Source of the DNA: Brachyspira hampsonii
GTDB taxonomy: Bacteria > Spirochaetota > Brachyspiria > Brachyspirales > Brachyspiraceae
Direction of reading: 5' to 3'
Assembly (NCBI RefSeq): GCF_001746205.1
Contig: NZ_MDCO01000010.1
Location: 1 to 64,000 of the forward strand
DNA: 64,000 bases
Part shown: one piece after another, positions 25,856 through 34,909 of the stretch
Position numbering within the stretch: position 1 is the stretch's first letter
Layout: every line of letters begins with the position of its first letter
Translations under genes and position numbers: made by a program
The notes under the pieces: generated by a model
Databases searched by the model: none
The model's input: only the letters and a program-made list of their open reading frames with translations
Told to the model about the DNA's origin: nothing

Positions 25856-26275
25856 ATGAAGATTAGTTCAAGATTTACAATAGCGGTTCATACATTGCTT
25901 TGCATATTAGAGTTTAAATACGAAAAAATAACATCAAATTTTATATCAGAAAGTGTTCAAGTTAATCCTGTTATTATAAGAAATATATTAATACAGCTTC
26001 AAAAAGCAGATATTATCACTGTAAAAAGAGGAACAGGAGGAATAAGTCTGAATAAAAAAACAGAAAATATTACATTGCTTGATATATTTAATGCTGTAGA
26101 AAGCCTAGATGAAGGAAAACTTTTCAGCTTTCATGAAAACCCCAACAAAAAATGCCCTGTTGGAAGTAAAATTAATGATATACTTCAGCCTAAACTTAAT
26201 GATGTACAGCATGCTATGGAAAATGAGCTAAAAAAAACTACATTAAAAGATATTTATAAAAGTTTAAAAAATTAA
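25856..26275 (+). CDS. Rrf2-family transcriptional regulator, YwnA-like
   Basis: 139 residues: an N-terminal winged helix (MKISSRFTIAVHTLLCILEF; ITSNFISESVQVNPVIIRNILIQLQKADII) and wing VKRGTGGISL, then a dimerisation helix. It lacks the three clustered Cys of IscR/NsrR, so it should not hold an Fe-S cluster, but has Cys16 and Cys100, the latter in KKCPVGSKI, a CPVG motif usual in YwnA/HypR-type Rrf2 proteins that sense electrophiles or hypochlorite through thiols. It is divergent from the macro-sirTM operon with matching palindromes between them. It is inferred to repress that operon and the ywnB-like gene. Confidence 0.85.
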   Translation: MKISSRFTIAVHTLLCILEFKYEKITSNFISESVQVNPVIIRNILIQLQKADIITVKRGTGGISLNKKTENITLLDIFNAVESLDEGKLFSFHENPNKKCPVGSKINDILQPKLNDVQHAMENELKKTTLKDIYKSLKN

Positions 26276-26341
26276 TATATTTTTTTACAAAGTTAAGATA
26301 TGTTGGTATTTAATATAAAAAATATATTAAGGATATATTTT

Positions 26342-27907
26342 ATGGAGAAAGAAAATATTAAATTAGAAAATGGAAATAGCAAATTTGAACATTTCCTGAA
26401 AGCAGTTGAATTTCTTGGGAATAAACTTCCAGATATAACCATTTTATTTTTGATAGCATTTTTTATAATGGTAATACTTTCTTGGATATTATCTCATTTC
26501 ACATTCAATTACTTTCACCCTACTACAGGCGAGCAGATAAAAATTATAAATATGCTTGCTCCTAATGAATTAGCAAAATTCATCACTAAAATGATAAGTA
26601 ATTTTGTAAGTTTCCCTCCTCTTGGAATAACACTAGTAGGAACATTGGGAATAGGAGTAGCAAACGGCAGCGGATTTATTAGAATGATTATAATTAAAAT
26701 TTCAAGTATAATACCAAAAAAAGCTGTAACTCCGGCTGTTATGTTTATATCTATATTGAGTCATATAAGTTCAGATTCAGCTTATGTTATACTGATGCCT
26801 GTAGCGGCTATGATGTTTTTTTCTTTTGGAAAGCATCCGCTGGCAGGAATTGCAGCTTCATTTGCAGGGTTGGCTGGAGGGCATTCAGCAAGCTATACTC
26901 CTTCTATAATAGATCCAATAATGCAGGGTTTCACACAAAATGCAGCGAGAATGATAGATCCTACATATACAGTTAATGTTTTATGTAATTATTTTTTAAG
27001 TTTTTCTTCTACATTTGCTGTGATACTAGTAGGCTGGTTTGTAACAGACAGAATAGTAGAGCCTTTTTTATGGAGAACTATGCCTATTGATAAAGATGCA
27101 GATATAGAAAATGCCGATATATCTTTGCTAACTAAAGAGGAAAATAAAGCTTTTAAAATAGCGGTATTAGTTTTAATATCTATGATTATTCTTTTAATAG
27201 CTTTGCTTGTACCTAAAAATTCTTTACTTAGAGCTCCTGACGGACAATTAACCACACCTGATGCTCCTATTATGCAGGCAATAGTTCCGGTAATATTTTT
27301 ATTTTTAGTTATACCCGGATTTGTATACGGAAAATTAACTAATAAATTTAGAACATCAAAAGATTTCAGCAATGCTATGGCTGATAGTATAAAAAATCTG
27401 GCATCATTTTTAACTTTTGCTTTTTTCTGTGCTCAGTTTTTATATATGTTTGGAAATTCAAATGTAGGTACATTAATGGCAATAGCCGGTGCTGAGTTTT
27501 TAAAATCTTTGAATATGCCTCCTCAAATAACCATTGCCGGTATTATTCTTCTTACAGGTGTATTGGATATATTAATAAGTTCTGCATCATCTAAATGGGC
27601 TATAATGGCTCCTGTTCTCGTACCTATGCTTATGGCAGTTGGTATATCTCCGGAATTAACTCAGGCATCATACAGAGTAAGCGATTCTGCTATGAATATT
27701 GTTACTCCTATGTTTTCATTTTATCCTTTGATTATTTCTTACTGTCAAAAATATTGTAAGAAAACAGGTGTCGGTACATTATCTTCAATGATGATACCTT
27801 ATAGTATAGGAATATTCATTGCTTTATTAATAATGCTCTATGGTTTTTGGGCATTAAATATACCTATTGGATTTAACAGCGGATATGTTTATCCTCCTGT
27901 TCATTAA
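26342..27907 (+). CDS. AbgT-family transporter
   Basis: 521 residues, about 12 membrane helices. FLGNKLPDITILFLIAFFIMVILSW and the conserved ISILSHISSDSAYVILMPVAAMMF, AGLAGGHSASYTPSIIDPIMQG and ASSKWAIMAPVLVPMLM with YRVSDSAMNIVTPMF identify the AbgT group (p-aminobenzoyl-glutamate or drug export/import). The ATG at 26342 is preferred over 26300 because AAGGATA lies six bases before it. It is followed after 24 bases by pepT, and in this pairing it likely imports or exports aminoacyl or dipeptide substrates for cleavage. It may also be read through from the Rrf2 gene 66 bases upstream. Confidence 0.88.
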   Translation: MEKENIKLENGNSKFEHFLKAVEFLGNKLPDITILFLIAFFIMVILSWILSHFTFNYFHPTTGEQIKIINMLAPNELAKFITKMISNFVSFPPLGITLVGTLGIGVANGSGFIRMIIIKISSIIPKKAVTPAVMFISILSHISSDSAYVILMPVAAMMFFSFGKHPLAGIAASFAGLAGGHSASYTPSIIDPIMQGFTQNAARMIDPTYTVNVLCNYFLSFSSTFAVILVGWFVTDRIVEPFLWRTMPIDKDADIENADISLLTKEENKAFKIAVLVLISMIILLIALLVPKNSLLRAPDGQLTTPDAPIMQAIVPVIFLFLVIPGFVYGKLTNKFRTSKDFSNAMADSIKNLASFLTFAFFCAQFLYMFGNSNVGTLMAIAGAEFLKSLNMPPQITIAGIILLTGVLDILISSASSKWAIMAPVLVPMLMAVGISPELTQASYRVSDSAMNIVTPMFSFYPLIISYCQKYCKKTGVGTLSSMMIPYSIGIFIALLIMLYGFWALNIPIGFNSGYVYPPVH

Positions 27908-27931
27908 TATATTATTATAAAAGGTTTAAAA

Positions 27932-29173
27932 ATGATTAGTAATGAAGATATTAAAAAATTTCAAATAGATAGTTTTTTTAAATATGTAGAAATACCAAGT
28001 CAGAGTAAAGGAGGTTCTGATACTATTCCAAGCTCTGAAGGTCAGATGAAACTTGCTGAGGTTCTTGCCAATGATTTAAAAAATTTAGGGCTGCAAAATA
28101 TTATATTTAACGATAATGCTATAGTAACAGCAATTCTTCCAAAAAATAAAGATAATGTTCATTCTGTTGGTTTTTTAGCACATCTCGATACTGTAGACAT
28201 AGGGCTTGATGGAAATGTTAATCCTCAAATATTAACTTTCAAAGGCGATGATTTTTATTTGAATAAAGAAAAAAATATAATATTTAAAGTGTCAGACCAC
28301 CCTGAAATAACAAATTATCTTAATGAAGATATTATATTTTCTGATGGAGAAAATGTATTAGGTGCGGATAATAAAGCAGCAATAGCTACTATAATGTCAG
28401 CATTAAAATATATTATAGAAAATAATATAGAACATGGAGATATATACATAGCATTTGTACCTGATGAGGAGATTGGGCTTTTAGGTTCTAAGGCATTGGA
28501 TTTGAATATATTCAAACCTGATTTTGCATACACAATAGATTCTTGCGAAATAGGGGAAATTGTGTATGAAACATTTAATGCCGCATCTGCTATTATAAAT
28601 ATAGAAGGTGTAACCGCCCATCCTATGAGTGCTAAAAATGTATTGGTTAATCCTATATTAATAGCAATAGATATAGCTAATGAATTTGACAGAAAAGAAA
28701 CTCCAGAATGCACTGAAAAAAAGGAAGGCTATATTTGGATTCAGGGTATAAGCGGAAATCAGAGAAATGCATCTTTAAGATTAAGCATAAGAGATCATGA
28801 TAAAGCTCTTTATGAAGAAAAGAAATTAAAAATAAAAGAAGCTGTTAACAAATATCAGAAATTAATTCCAAAAGCAAAGATAGAATTAACTATAAAAGAT
28901 GTATATTCTAATATTGCCGATTCTATAAAAGGAGATAGATTTGCAATAGATGTTATTTATGAGGCTATGGAAAATCTTAATATAGAACCTAAAACTTTAT
29001 CTATGAGAGGTGGTACTGATGGTTCTGTTTTATCATCAAGAGGTCTTCTTACTCCAAATTATTTTACAGGGGCTCATAACTTTCATTCTATATATGAGTT
29101 TCTTCCTTTATCATCATTTTATAAAAGTTTAGAAACTACTATTGAAATAATAAAAATTATATCTTCTAAATAA
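27932..29173 (+). CDS. pepT: Peptidase T (tripeptidase, M20B)
   Basis: 413 residues. Metal-site motifs of the M20 family are present in order: GFLAHLDTVD, LGADNKAAIATIM, VPDEEIGLLG (catalytic Glu), YTIDSCEIGE, and the final His in FTGAHNFHSIYEF. The lid domain between about 205 and 315 includes VTAHPMSAKNVLVNPI. PepT removes the N-terminal residue from tripeptides in the cytoplasm. It forms an operon with the AbgT-type carrier directly upstream. Ribosome site AAAGG. Confidence 0.93.
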   Translation: MISNEDIKKFQIDSFFKYVEIPSQSKGGSDTIPSSEGQMKLAEVLANDLKNLGLQNIIFNDNAIVTAILPKNKDNVHSVGFLAHLDTVDIGLDGNVNPQILTFKGDDFYLNKEKNIIFKVSDHPEITNYLNEDIIFSDGENVLGADNKAAIATIMSALKYIIENNIEHGDIYIAFVPDEEIGLLGSKALDLNIFKPDFAYTIDSCEIGEIVYETFNAASAIINIEGVTAHPMSAKNVLVNPILIAIDIANEFDRKETPECTEKKEGYIWIQGISGNQRNASLRLSIRDHDKALYEEKKLKIKEAVNKYQKLIPKAKIELTIKDVYSNIADSIKGDRFAIDVIYEAMENLNIEPKTLSMRGGTDGSVLSSRGLLTPNYFTGAHNFHSIYEFLPLSSFYKSLETTIEIIKIISSK

Positions 29174-29431
29174 ATTATTAATATGTAAATATTTAATTTT
29201 TTATTATGTATTTAGTAAATTTATAAGGTTTAATTATATTCAAAGTTTATAATATTATTTTTAGTCAACATAATATTATTATAATGTCAAAATTAGGTAT
29301 TGCTGATTAAGTCTGTAGTTTCTGTTTTATTGCTGCGAATTGTAATTTTATCTGTATTATTAACTTTTACGAATAAATTAGTTTTTTATATCTTATTTTA
29401 CTTATTTCTATAAGCGAGATTATAACATTAG

Positions 29432-29697
29432 ACCTGTTGCAATTTTATACATATATAGTGATATTATTATATAATAAATTAAAAAATAATATTTATAGTT
29501 TTAATAATTGGGGCTTTGCCCCAAACCCCACTTCTTTTGGTGACCCAAAGAAGCAAAAGGACTGCATCTTTATATCTTATTTACATAATATTATATTACA
29601 TTTAAAACAAAAAATACTCTATATAAATTACTGTAAATAAAATTATATCCTATATTTTTTTATATCAACTGTGTAAATTTACAAAATTACAACAGGT
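29432..29697. mobile_element. MITE-like element with terminal inverted repeats and two internal hairpins
   Basis: The ends are ACCTGTTG-C-AATTTT (from 29432) and its near-complement AAAATTACAACAGGT (to 29697), about 16 of 18 bases matched. Inside are a perfect GGGGC-TTT-GCCCC hairpin (29510-29522) and a second hairpin from CTTCTTTTGG to CCAAAGAAG (29531-29553). Both are very GC-rich against an AT background. No transposase frame; a 67-codon open frame across it looks incidental. I could not define a target-site duplication. The flanks (29174-29431 and 29698-29828) show no gene. Confidence 0.55.
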
Positions 29698-29828
29698 ATA
29701 TTAATTGCATCGATAGCTTTATACAAAAATAGAAATCCTGATACTATAATTAACGGCAATTTTAATCGACTTTGTATATCATAAAAAATTAATATACAAA
29801 GCCAATTAAATAATTAGATACTTATAAT

Positions 29829-30866
29829 TTATAATTGAGTAAAGTACCAATTTATTCCTGTTGCCGACCTAAAATTAACAGGTATCGGATTATTTGAAGA
29901 GTTTACGCCCATTTCAAAATACCATTCTAAATTTTTTACAGGGTATATTCTAACTTCAGAGTAAGCTCCCCAAGTAAGTGCATGATTAAGCTCTCCAACT
30001 TTTTTACCGTCATATATTATTTTATATCCTATACTAGGTTCAAAGTATAAACTCACTATATCAGAATTAGCATACAGTGATAATGCAGGAGTTATTCTAA
30101 AAATATAAGGATTAGACTCATATATTTCATTTGCATTATGTGAAGTATATAATATTCTGTCTTGAGACTGTATGTTTACTAAAGTATCTGTACTTTTATT
30201 AATAATATCTTTACCCTTAGCATCCAATGCTGAATAATAAAGCACTTTGATAAAAGGATTAATCCAAACATCATTAATAGTAGTAGGCAGAAAATAAAAT
30301 CTTAACTCCAATCCAAAAGAAGAAGCACTATTAGCATTATAATTATTTTTACCATAATTAATATAAAGTCTTACAGCATTAACAGAATCAAGTCCCGTAT
30401 AATATCTTATTTCAGAAGCCGTACTAAAAGCAGAATAATCAGAATCATTTTTAGAATCTGCTATTTGAAAAGGAATACATATTCTAAAACTATCATTCAT
30501 AGCATTAACCATTAAAACAGGAGTATGAACATCTAAAGAAGAATCTATATAAGTATAATTATATCCAAGTCCTACACTTATAATCTCCGATGTATATGCC
30601 AACCCCAAAGAAACGGTTGCATCTAATGATGATTTTCCATTATTAACATAGCTCATTATATTACCAAAAGAGAGAGTATCAGCCTTAAATCCCAAAGTGC
30701 CTTTAACTGTACCATTTCCTAATACAAAACCTAATTGATCCGTCCTAGCCCTAAGATGACTGCTGTCTGTAAGAAAATCCATCCAATCATTACTAAAGCC
30801 GTACATACCAAATACCGATGCAGACGAGACTGCAAAACAAAAGATTGTTTTTAATAAAGTTTTCAT
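29829..30866 (-). CDS. Variable surface protein (Vsp family)
   Basis: 345 residues, complete. Signal peptide MKTLLKTIFCFAVSSASVFG, then MYGFSNDWMDFLTD, RARTDQLGFVLGNGTVKGTLGFKAD, and alternating beta strands to a C-terminal GINWYFTQL ending in an aromatic-rich strand, as expected for an outer-membrane beta-barrel. Strongly similar at both ends to the vsp pieces at 1-312 and 493-642. Vsp proteins are major, antigenically variable outer-membrane antigens of Brachyspira. AAGGAAA precedes the start. Monocistronic, between the MITE-like element and the valS terminator region. Confidence 0.88.
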   Translation of the reverse strand: MKTLLKTIFCFAVSSASVFGMYGFSNDWMDFLTDSSHLRARTDQLGFVLGNGTVKGTLGFKADTLSFGNIMSYVNNGKSSLDATVSLGLAYTSEIISVGLGYNYTYIDSSLDVHTPVLMVNAMNDSFRICIPFQIADSKNDSDYSAFSTASEIRYYTGLDSVNAVRLYINYGKNNYNANSASSFGLELRFYFLPTTINDVWINPFIKVLYYSALDAKGKDIINKSTDTLVNIQSQDRILYTSHNANEIYESNPYIFRITPALSLYANSDIVSLYFEPSIGYKIIYDGKKVGELNHALTWGAYSEVRIYPVKNLEWYFEMGVNSSNNPIPVNFRSATGINWYFTQL

Positions 30867-30904
30867 TTATGTTTCCTTAAAAATTAATATTTTAATAGAG
30901 AGCG

Positions 30905-30932
30905 ATTATAACAAATATAAAAATAAAGTAAA
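30905..30932 (-). promoter_or_regulatory. Promoter of the complete vsp gene
   Basis: Minus strand TTTACT (30932-30927), 16 bases, TATAAT (30910-30905), about 40 bases before the ATG. The -35 resembles the TTTACA of the vsp remnant promoter at 423-451. Confidence 0.5.
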
Positions 30933-31069
30933 CAAATACATAGCATAGAATAAATAATATAATGTAAAAATATTATTCTATTGTATTTTAATATTTTTAC
31001 AGATATAATTTCATTAAATAATAATGTAGTATAAAATATAAAATTCTTAAAAGAAGGGTATTTGGAATT

Positions 31070-31108
31070 AAAATTGTGAGCGTATATCAAATTCATTTGC
31101 TATACATT
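31070..31108. repeat. Bipartite hairpin repeat, copy 1
   Basis: A 23-base left block (AAAATTGTGAGCG, then TATATCAAAT) and a 10-base right block GCTATACATT recur, on the opposite strand, at 62709-62753 with one mismatch. Here the spacer is TCATTT and the unit folds as GTATA-t-CAAAT / ATTTG-c-TATAC. The remainder of 30933-31240 shows no gene. Confidence 0.6.
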
Positions 31109-31240
31109 TTTAGCGAATAATTTTTATTAGCAATAATAAAAAAATAATAATTCTGTTATATACTTTAGAAAAAGATTAGAAATTTCTTAATAAAATATTC
31201 ATTTTTGTATGATTAATACTTGATTTTTTTATTAAGTATT

Positions 31241-31286
31241 AAAAAACTTGACCTACATTTTACAATAAATATAAGCCAAGTTTTTT
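31241..31286 (-). terminator. Bidirectional terminator after valS
   Basis: AAAAAACTTG (31241-31250) and CAAGTTTTTT (31277-31286), a perfect 10-bp stem with A/T-run ends, so a U-tract is produced in either direction. It lies 37 bases beyond the valS stop. An adjacent TTAATACTT/AAGTATTAA hairpin (31213-31242) overlaps it. Confidence 0.7.
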
Positions 31287-31322
31287 ATTTTTTAATTATA
31301 AAATATTATTTAAGCATTAAAA

Positions 31323-33977
31323 TTATAAAGAAGCCAAAACTTCCTCTATACCTTTTAATTTATCCTCAAACTCTTTTTTCTTCCTATTTTCTGTATCAAT
31401 AGCTTCCTGTTTAGCTTTCTTAATAAAGTTTTCATTAGAAAGTTTTTTGTCTACAGCTTCCAAATCTTTTTTATATTTAGATGCCTCTTTTTCTAATCTT
31501 TTTTTCTCTGCTTCTAAATCTATTATACCAACAAGATTAACATTTATTTCTCCGCCTTCAAATACTTTGACAAATGCTCCTTTATTTCTTTGAGTATCTT
31601 TTGAAGAAACTATATTCAATGATTCAGTAAGCGAAAGTGATGATATAATATCTTTATAGCTTTCAGAAGTATTTTTGAAATAGTCTGAACTGCATCTTAT
31701 TATAACATCAAGTTTTTTATTAGGAGGCAAATTAAATGATGAACGTGCATTTCTTATTCCAGACACTATATCCTGAATTAAGTTAAAATCTTTTTCTATA
31801 TCTTCAAATATATATTTACTATTAGCTTTAGGATACTCTCTAATCATCAATGCCTTTGAATCAATATTATGTTTAGGTAAATTAGAATAAATCTCTTCTG
31901 TAATAAAAGGCATAAATGGGTGAATCATAGCCATTGACTCTTCAAGCACATACAATAATACAGCAATAGTTTTTTCTTTTTTGCTTTCGTCTTTCAAATC
32001 AAACTTGCTTATCTCTATATACCAATCGCAGAACTCATTCCAATAGAATTTATAAATAGTTTGAGAAGCCTCATCAAATCTATACTCTTTTAATTTTTTA
32101 GTTGTATCATCAATAGCCTTCTGAAGTCTTGATAATATCCATTTATCTTTATTTTCAAGAATGTAATTATCTAAATCTTTTATATCAGCATTATCTTCAA
32201 TGTTTCCGAAAATATATTTAGCACTATTGTATATTTTATTAGCGAACTTTCCGCCCATTTTGAAAAGTTCTCTGTCAAGCCAAATATCCTGACCGCCTAA
32301 TGAAGTTATGAATGATAGAGTAAATCTAAAAGCATCAGCTCCATGCTCATCAATAATTTCTATAGGGTCAATACCATTTCTTAAACTTTTAGACATTTTT
32401 CTTCCTATTTTATCTCTTATAAGTCCGTTAAGATAAACATCTTTAAAAGGCACATCATTCATAAAATGAACTCCAGCCATAATCATTCTAGCAACCCAGA
32501 AGAATAATATATCATAACCTGTAACAAGCACAGTAGTAGGATAAAAATATTTTAATTCTTCATTAATCTCAGGCCAGCCGAAAGTAGAAAAAGGCCATAG
32601 CCAAGAAGAAAACCAAGTATCAAGTACATCTTCGTCTTGATGAATATTTTTACTTTTGCATTTAGTACATTCTGTAATATCAGTTTTTGACACCATCATC
32701 TCACCGCAGTCATCACAGTACCATACAGGAATCCTATGTCCCCACCATAATTGTCTGCTTATACACCAATCTCTAATATCAGTCATCCAGTGATTATAAG
32801 TATTAATCCATCTTTCCGGATAAATTTTTGTATTGCCGTCATTAACTGCCTTGTATGCTTTTTCTGCTAAAGGCTTCATTTTTACAAACCATTGATCGCT
32901 GTAATAAGGCTCTACAACATTATGACATCTGTAGCAGTGTCCCACTTGGTGTTTAATATTATCCTTTCCAACAAAAGCACCTAATTTTTCAAGTTCCTGT
33001 ATAATTAAAGCTCTTGCCTCTTTTACAGTTTTACCCTGATAATGAGAAGGAGTATTTTCATTGAATGTACCGTCTGGATTTAATATATTGATAATCTCTA
33101 AATTATGTCTTTGAGCTATAGCAAAGTCATTAGGGTCATGGGCTGGTGTGATTTTTAAAGCCCCTGTACCGAAATCTTTATCAACATAAGTATCTTTTAC
33201 AAGTCTTAATTTTCTGCCTACTATAGGAAGTATCAAAACATTATCTTCTGTAAGATGTGCATATCTTTCATCATCTGGGTGAACAGCAATAGCAACATCG
33301 GCCAAAATAGTTTCTGGTCTTGTAGTAGCTATTTCAATATAATCATTAGTGCCGTCTATTTGGTATTTAACATGATACAAAGCACCTGCCACCTCTTCAT
33401 GTTCTACTTCATCATTAGCCAAAGCAGTGCCGCAGCTAGGACAATAGTTGATAAGATATTTTCCTCTGTATATTAAACCCTGATTATAAAGCTCAACAAA
33501 TACTTCTCTAACAGCATTACTTAAACCTTCATCAAGAGTAAATCTTTCTCTCTCCCAATCGCATGAACAGCCTATTTTTTCTAATTGTTTTACTATAATA
33601 GAGTGATGTTCATTAGCTACTTCCCAAGTTTTTTTAACAAAAGCCTCTCTTCCCAAATCATATTTATTTTTGCCTTCTGTTTTTAATCTTCTCTCAACAA
33701 CATTTTGTGTAGCAATACCAGCATGGTCAGTACCAGGCATCCATAAGGTGCATTTGCCTAGCATTCTATGAAATCTTATAAGTATATCCTGAAGTGTATT
33801 ATTAAGACCATGTCCCATATGAAGTACGCCTGTAACATTTGGAGGAGGTATGACTATAGAATATGGTTCTTTATTTTTATCCATAACGGCATGAAAAAAT
33901 CCGTTTTCCTTCCAGAAATTATATAATTTGTCTTCGATATTTTTAGGAGTGTATGCTCCTTCTAAAGTGTGTTTCAT
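31323..33977 (-). CDS. valS: Valyl-tRNA synthetase
   Basis: 884 residues, full length class I synthetase. HIGH-type motif PPPNVTGVLHMGHGLN near residue 45, an editing (CP1) domain with TTRPETILADVAIAVHPDDERY and TPAHDPNDFAIAQRHNL, then FSSWLWPFSTFGWP, KMSKS loop GRKMSKSLRNGIDP, an anticodon-binding domain and the C-terminal coiled-coil arm (about 820-884, LEAEKKRLEKEASKYKKDLE) specific to ValRS. It charges tRNA-Val and edits threonine. Ribosome site GGAGGAAAA. No T-box leader is visible upstream. Confidence 0.97.
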   Translation of the reverse strand: MKHTLEGAYTPKNIEDKLYNFWKENGFFHAVMDKNKEPYSIVIPPPNVTGVLHMGHGLNNTLQDILIRFHRMLGKCTLWMPGTDHAGIATQNVVERRLKTEGKNKYDLGREAFVKKTWEVANEHHSIIVKQLEKIGCSCDWERERFTLDEGLSNAVREVFVELYNQGLIYRGKYLINYCPSCGTALANDEVEHEEVAGALYHVKYQIDGTNDYIEIATTRPETILADVAIAVHPDDERYAHLTEDNVLILPIVGRKLRLVKDTYVDKDFGTGALKITPAHDPNDFAIAQRHNLEIINILNPDGTFNENTPSHYQGKTVKEARALIIQELEKLGAFVGKDNIKHQVGHCYRCHNVVEPYYSDQWFVKMKPLAEKAYKAVNDGNTKIYPERWINTYNHWMTDIRDWCISRQLWWGHRIPVWYCDDCGEMMVSKTDITECTKCKSKNIHQDEDVLDTWFSSWLWPFSTFGWPEINEELKYFYPTTVLVTGYDILFFWVARMIMAGVHFMNDVPFKDVYLNGLIRDKIGRKMSKSLRNGIDPIEIIDEHGADAFRFTLSFITSLGGQDIWLDRELFKMGGKFANKIYNSAKYIFGNIEDNADIKDLDNYILENKDKWILSRLQKAIDDTTKKLKEYRFDEASQTIYKFYWNEFCDWYIEISKFDLKDESKKEKTIAVLLYVLEESMAMIHPFMPFITEEIYSNLPKHNIDSKALMIREYPKANSKYIFEDIEKDFNLIQDIVSGIRNARSSFNLPPNKKLDVIIRCSSDYFKNTSESYKDIISSLSLTESLNIVSSKDTQRNKGAFVKVFEGGEINVNLVGIIDLEAEKKRLEKEASKYKKDLEAVDKKLSNENFIKKAKQEAIDTENRKKKEFEDKLKGIEEVLASL

Positions 33978-34135
33978 ATTCTTTTTTCCTCCGATAAAAT
34001 CGCAAATTGATACTAAAAATTGATAATATATTTTATACTATATAGAATATTTTTCAATTATTAAAATAAACTTAATAAATAAAAAGTGCTGCCTTTAATT
34101 AAAAAAGCATCACCAATTATTTAATAAATTTAAAC

Positions 34136-34672
34136 TCAATTAATTCCATAAACTGGATTTTCATAATAATCATGTCCGATTAAACTCAAATTATAACCAT
34201 TTTGATGACATGGAATGTAATTATTATGATTTGAAAGACCATTTTCTAAATAATTGAAACAAATATATGATATGCTATTGAAAATATCAACTCCAAGATT
34301 TAAAGCATATTTTGTAGAATTAATATTCATTTCTTGATTATAAAAACTAGCTTTTGAAGCGAATAGTTTTGTTATTATATCTCTTATTACAGTTACTTCA
34401 TGATTTTTTCTTATAAATGTTTCCTCTACATATCTAGGATTAGGATTGTATAAATATGAAAATATCTTTAAGCCGCAAGAAATAAATGAGGCTCCAATTA
34501 AAATATATGATACAATTTTTGGATTTAAAGTAGAATAATTTGAACTCATTAAATATTGTTCAGACTTAGTATTATAATTTGTTGAATTGATATTCTGTTG
34601 ATAAGGTTCATATGGTTACATATCATTGGAAATGGTATTTGTATTATATTTACATGTTTTATATTTAAACAT
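34136..34672 (-). pseudogene. Orphan family protein, interrupted by an in-frame stop
   Basis: A well-placed start (ATG at 34672, preceded by AAGGTAACC) reads 18 codons (MFKYKTCKYNTNTISNDM), then TAA at 34616-34618. The same frame is open afterwards to 34136 (PYEPYQQNINSTNYNTKSE, then an ATG at 34549 with no ribosome site). A single nonsense change therefore seems to have broken a gene of about 178 codons, unless translation restarts at 34549. The C-terminal part holds a hydrophobic segment (IVSYILIGASFISCGLKIF) and the block VIRDIITKLFASKASFYNQE shared with the gene at 34910. No known family recognised. Confidence 0.55.
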
Positions 34673-34700
34673 GGTTACCTTCTTTGTTTAATATTTGAAA

Positions 34701-34751
34701 TTAATTAGTATTTTAGGATTAATACTAATTAACATATCTTGTACAAGATAT
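34701..34751. promoter_or_regulatory. Hairpin plus perfect 18-bp palindrome upstream of the interrupted gene
   Basis: TTAATTAGTATT (34701-34712) and AATACTAATTAA (34721-34732) form a perfect 12-bp inverted repeat, followed two bases later by the self-complementary ATATCTTGTACAAGATAT (34734-34751). They lie 29-79 bases upstream of the 34672 start and look like operator or leader structures. Confidence 0.45.
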
Positions 34752-34846
34752 ATTTAAGTATGCTATAACTTTTGTTAATAGCAAACTATTTATCCATTTG
34801 TATTTATATAAAATATTTTGTCAATAGTATATGACACATTATTTTA

Positions 34847-34897
34847 AAAAATATAAATATATATTTTATTTATAATTAAATATATATTTATATTTTT
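34847..34897 (-). terminator. A/T-only 20-bp hairpin after the orphan gene
   Basis: A 20-bp perfect inverted repeat made only of A and T (34847-34866 and 34878-34897, 11-base loop) begins 13 bases past the stop of the minus-strand gene at 34910 and has a T-run on the minus strand. Probable terminator; a cruciform-prone palindrome in any case. Confidence 0.55.
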
Positions 34898-34909
34898 AAT
34901 AAAATAGTT

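Noticed and set aside
29437-29640. 67-codon open frame inside the MITE-like element
   Set aside because: It is generated by the hairpin-rich repeat itself, has no ribosome site and low-complexity coding.
30884-31096. 70-codon minus-strand open frame upstream of the vsp gene
   Set aside because: It overlaps the vsp promoter and the hairpin repeat, with biased Ile/Tyr/Phe composition typical of random A/T-rich frames.
31978-34135. T-box or other riboswitch before valS
   Set aside because: The upstream region is short A/T-rich sequence with no specifier loop or antiterminator motif visible.
34801-34909. Possible origin or A/T-rich unwinding element
   Set aside because: No DnaA boxes or replication genes nearby; the 20-bp A/T inverted repeat is better explained as a terminator.
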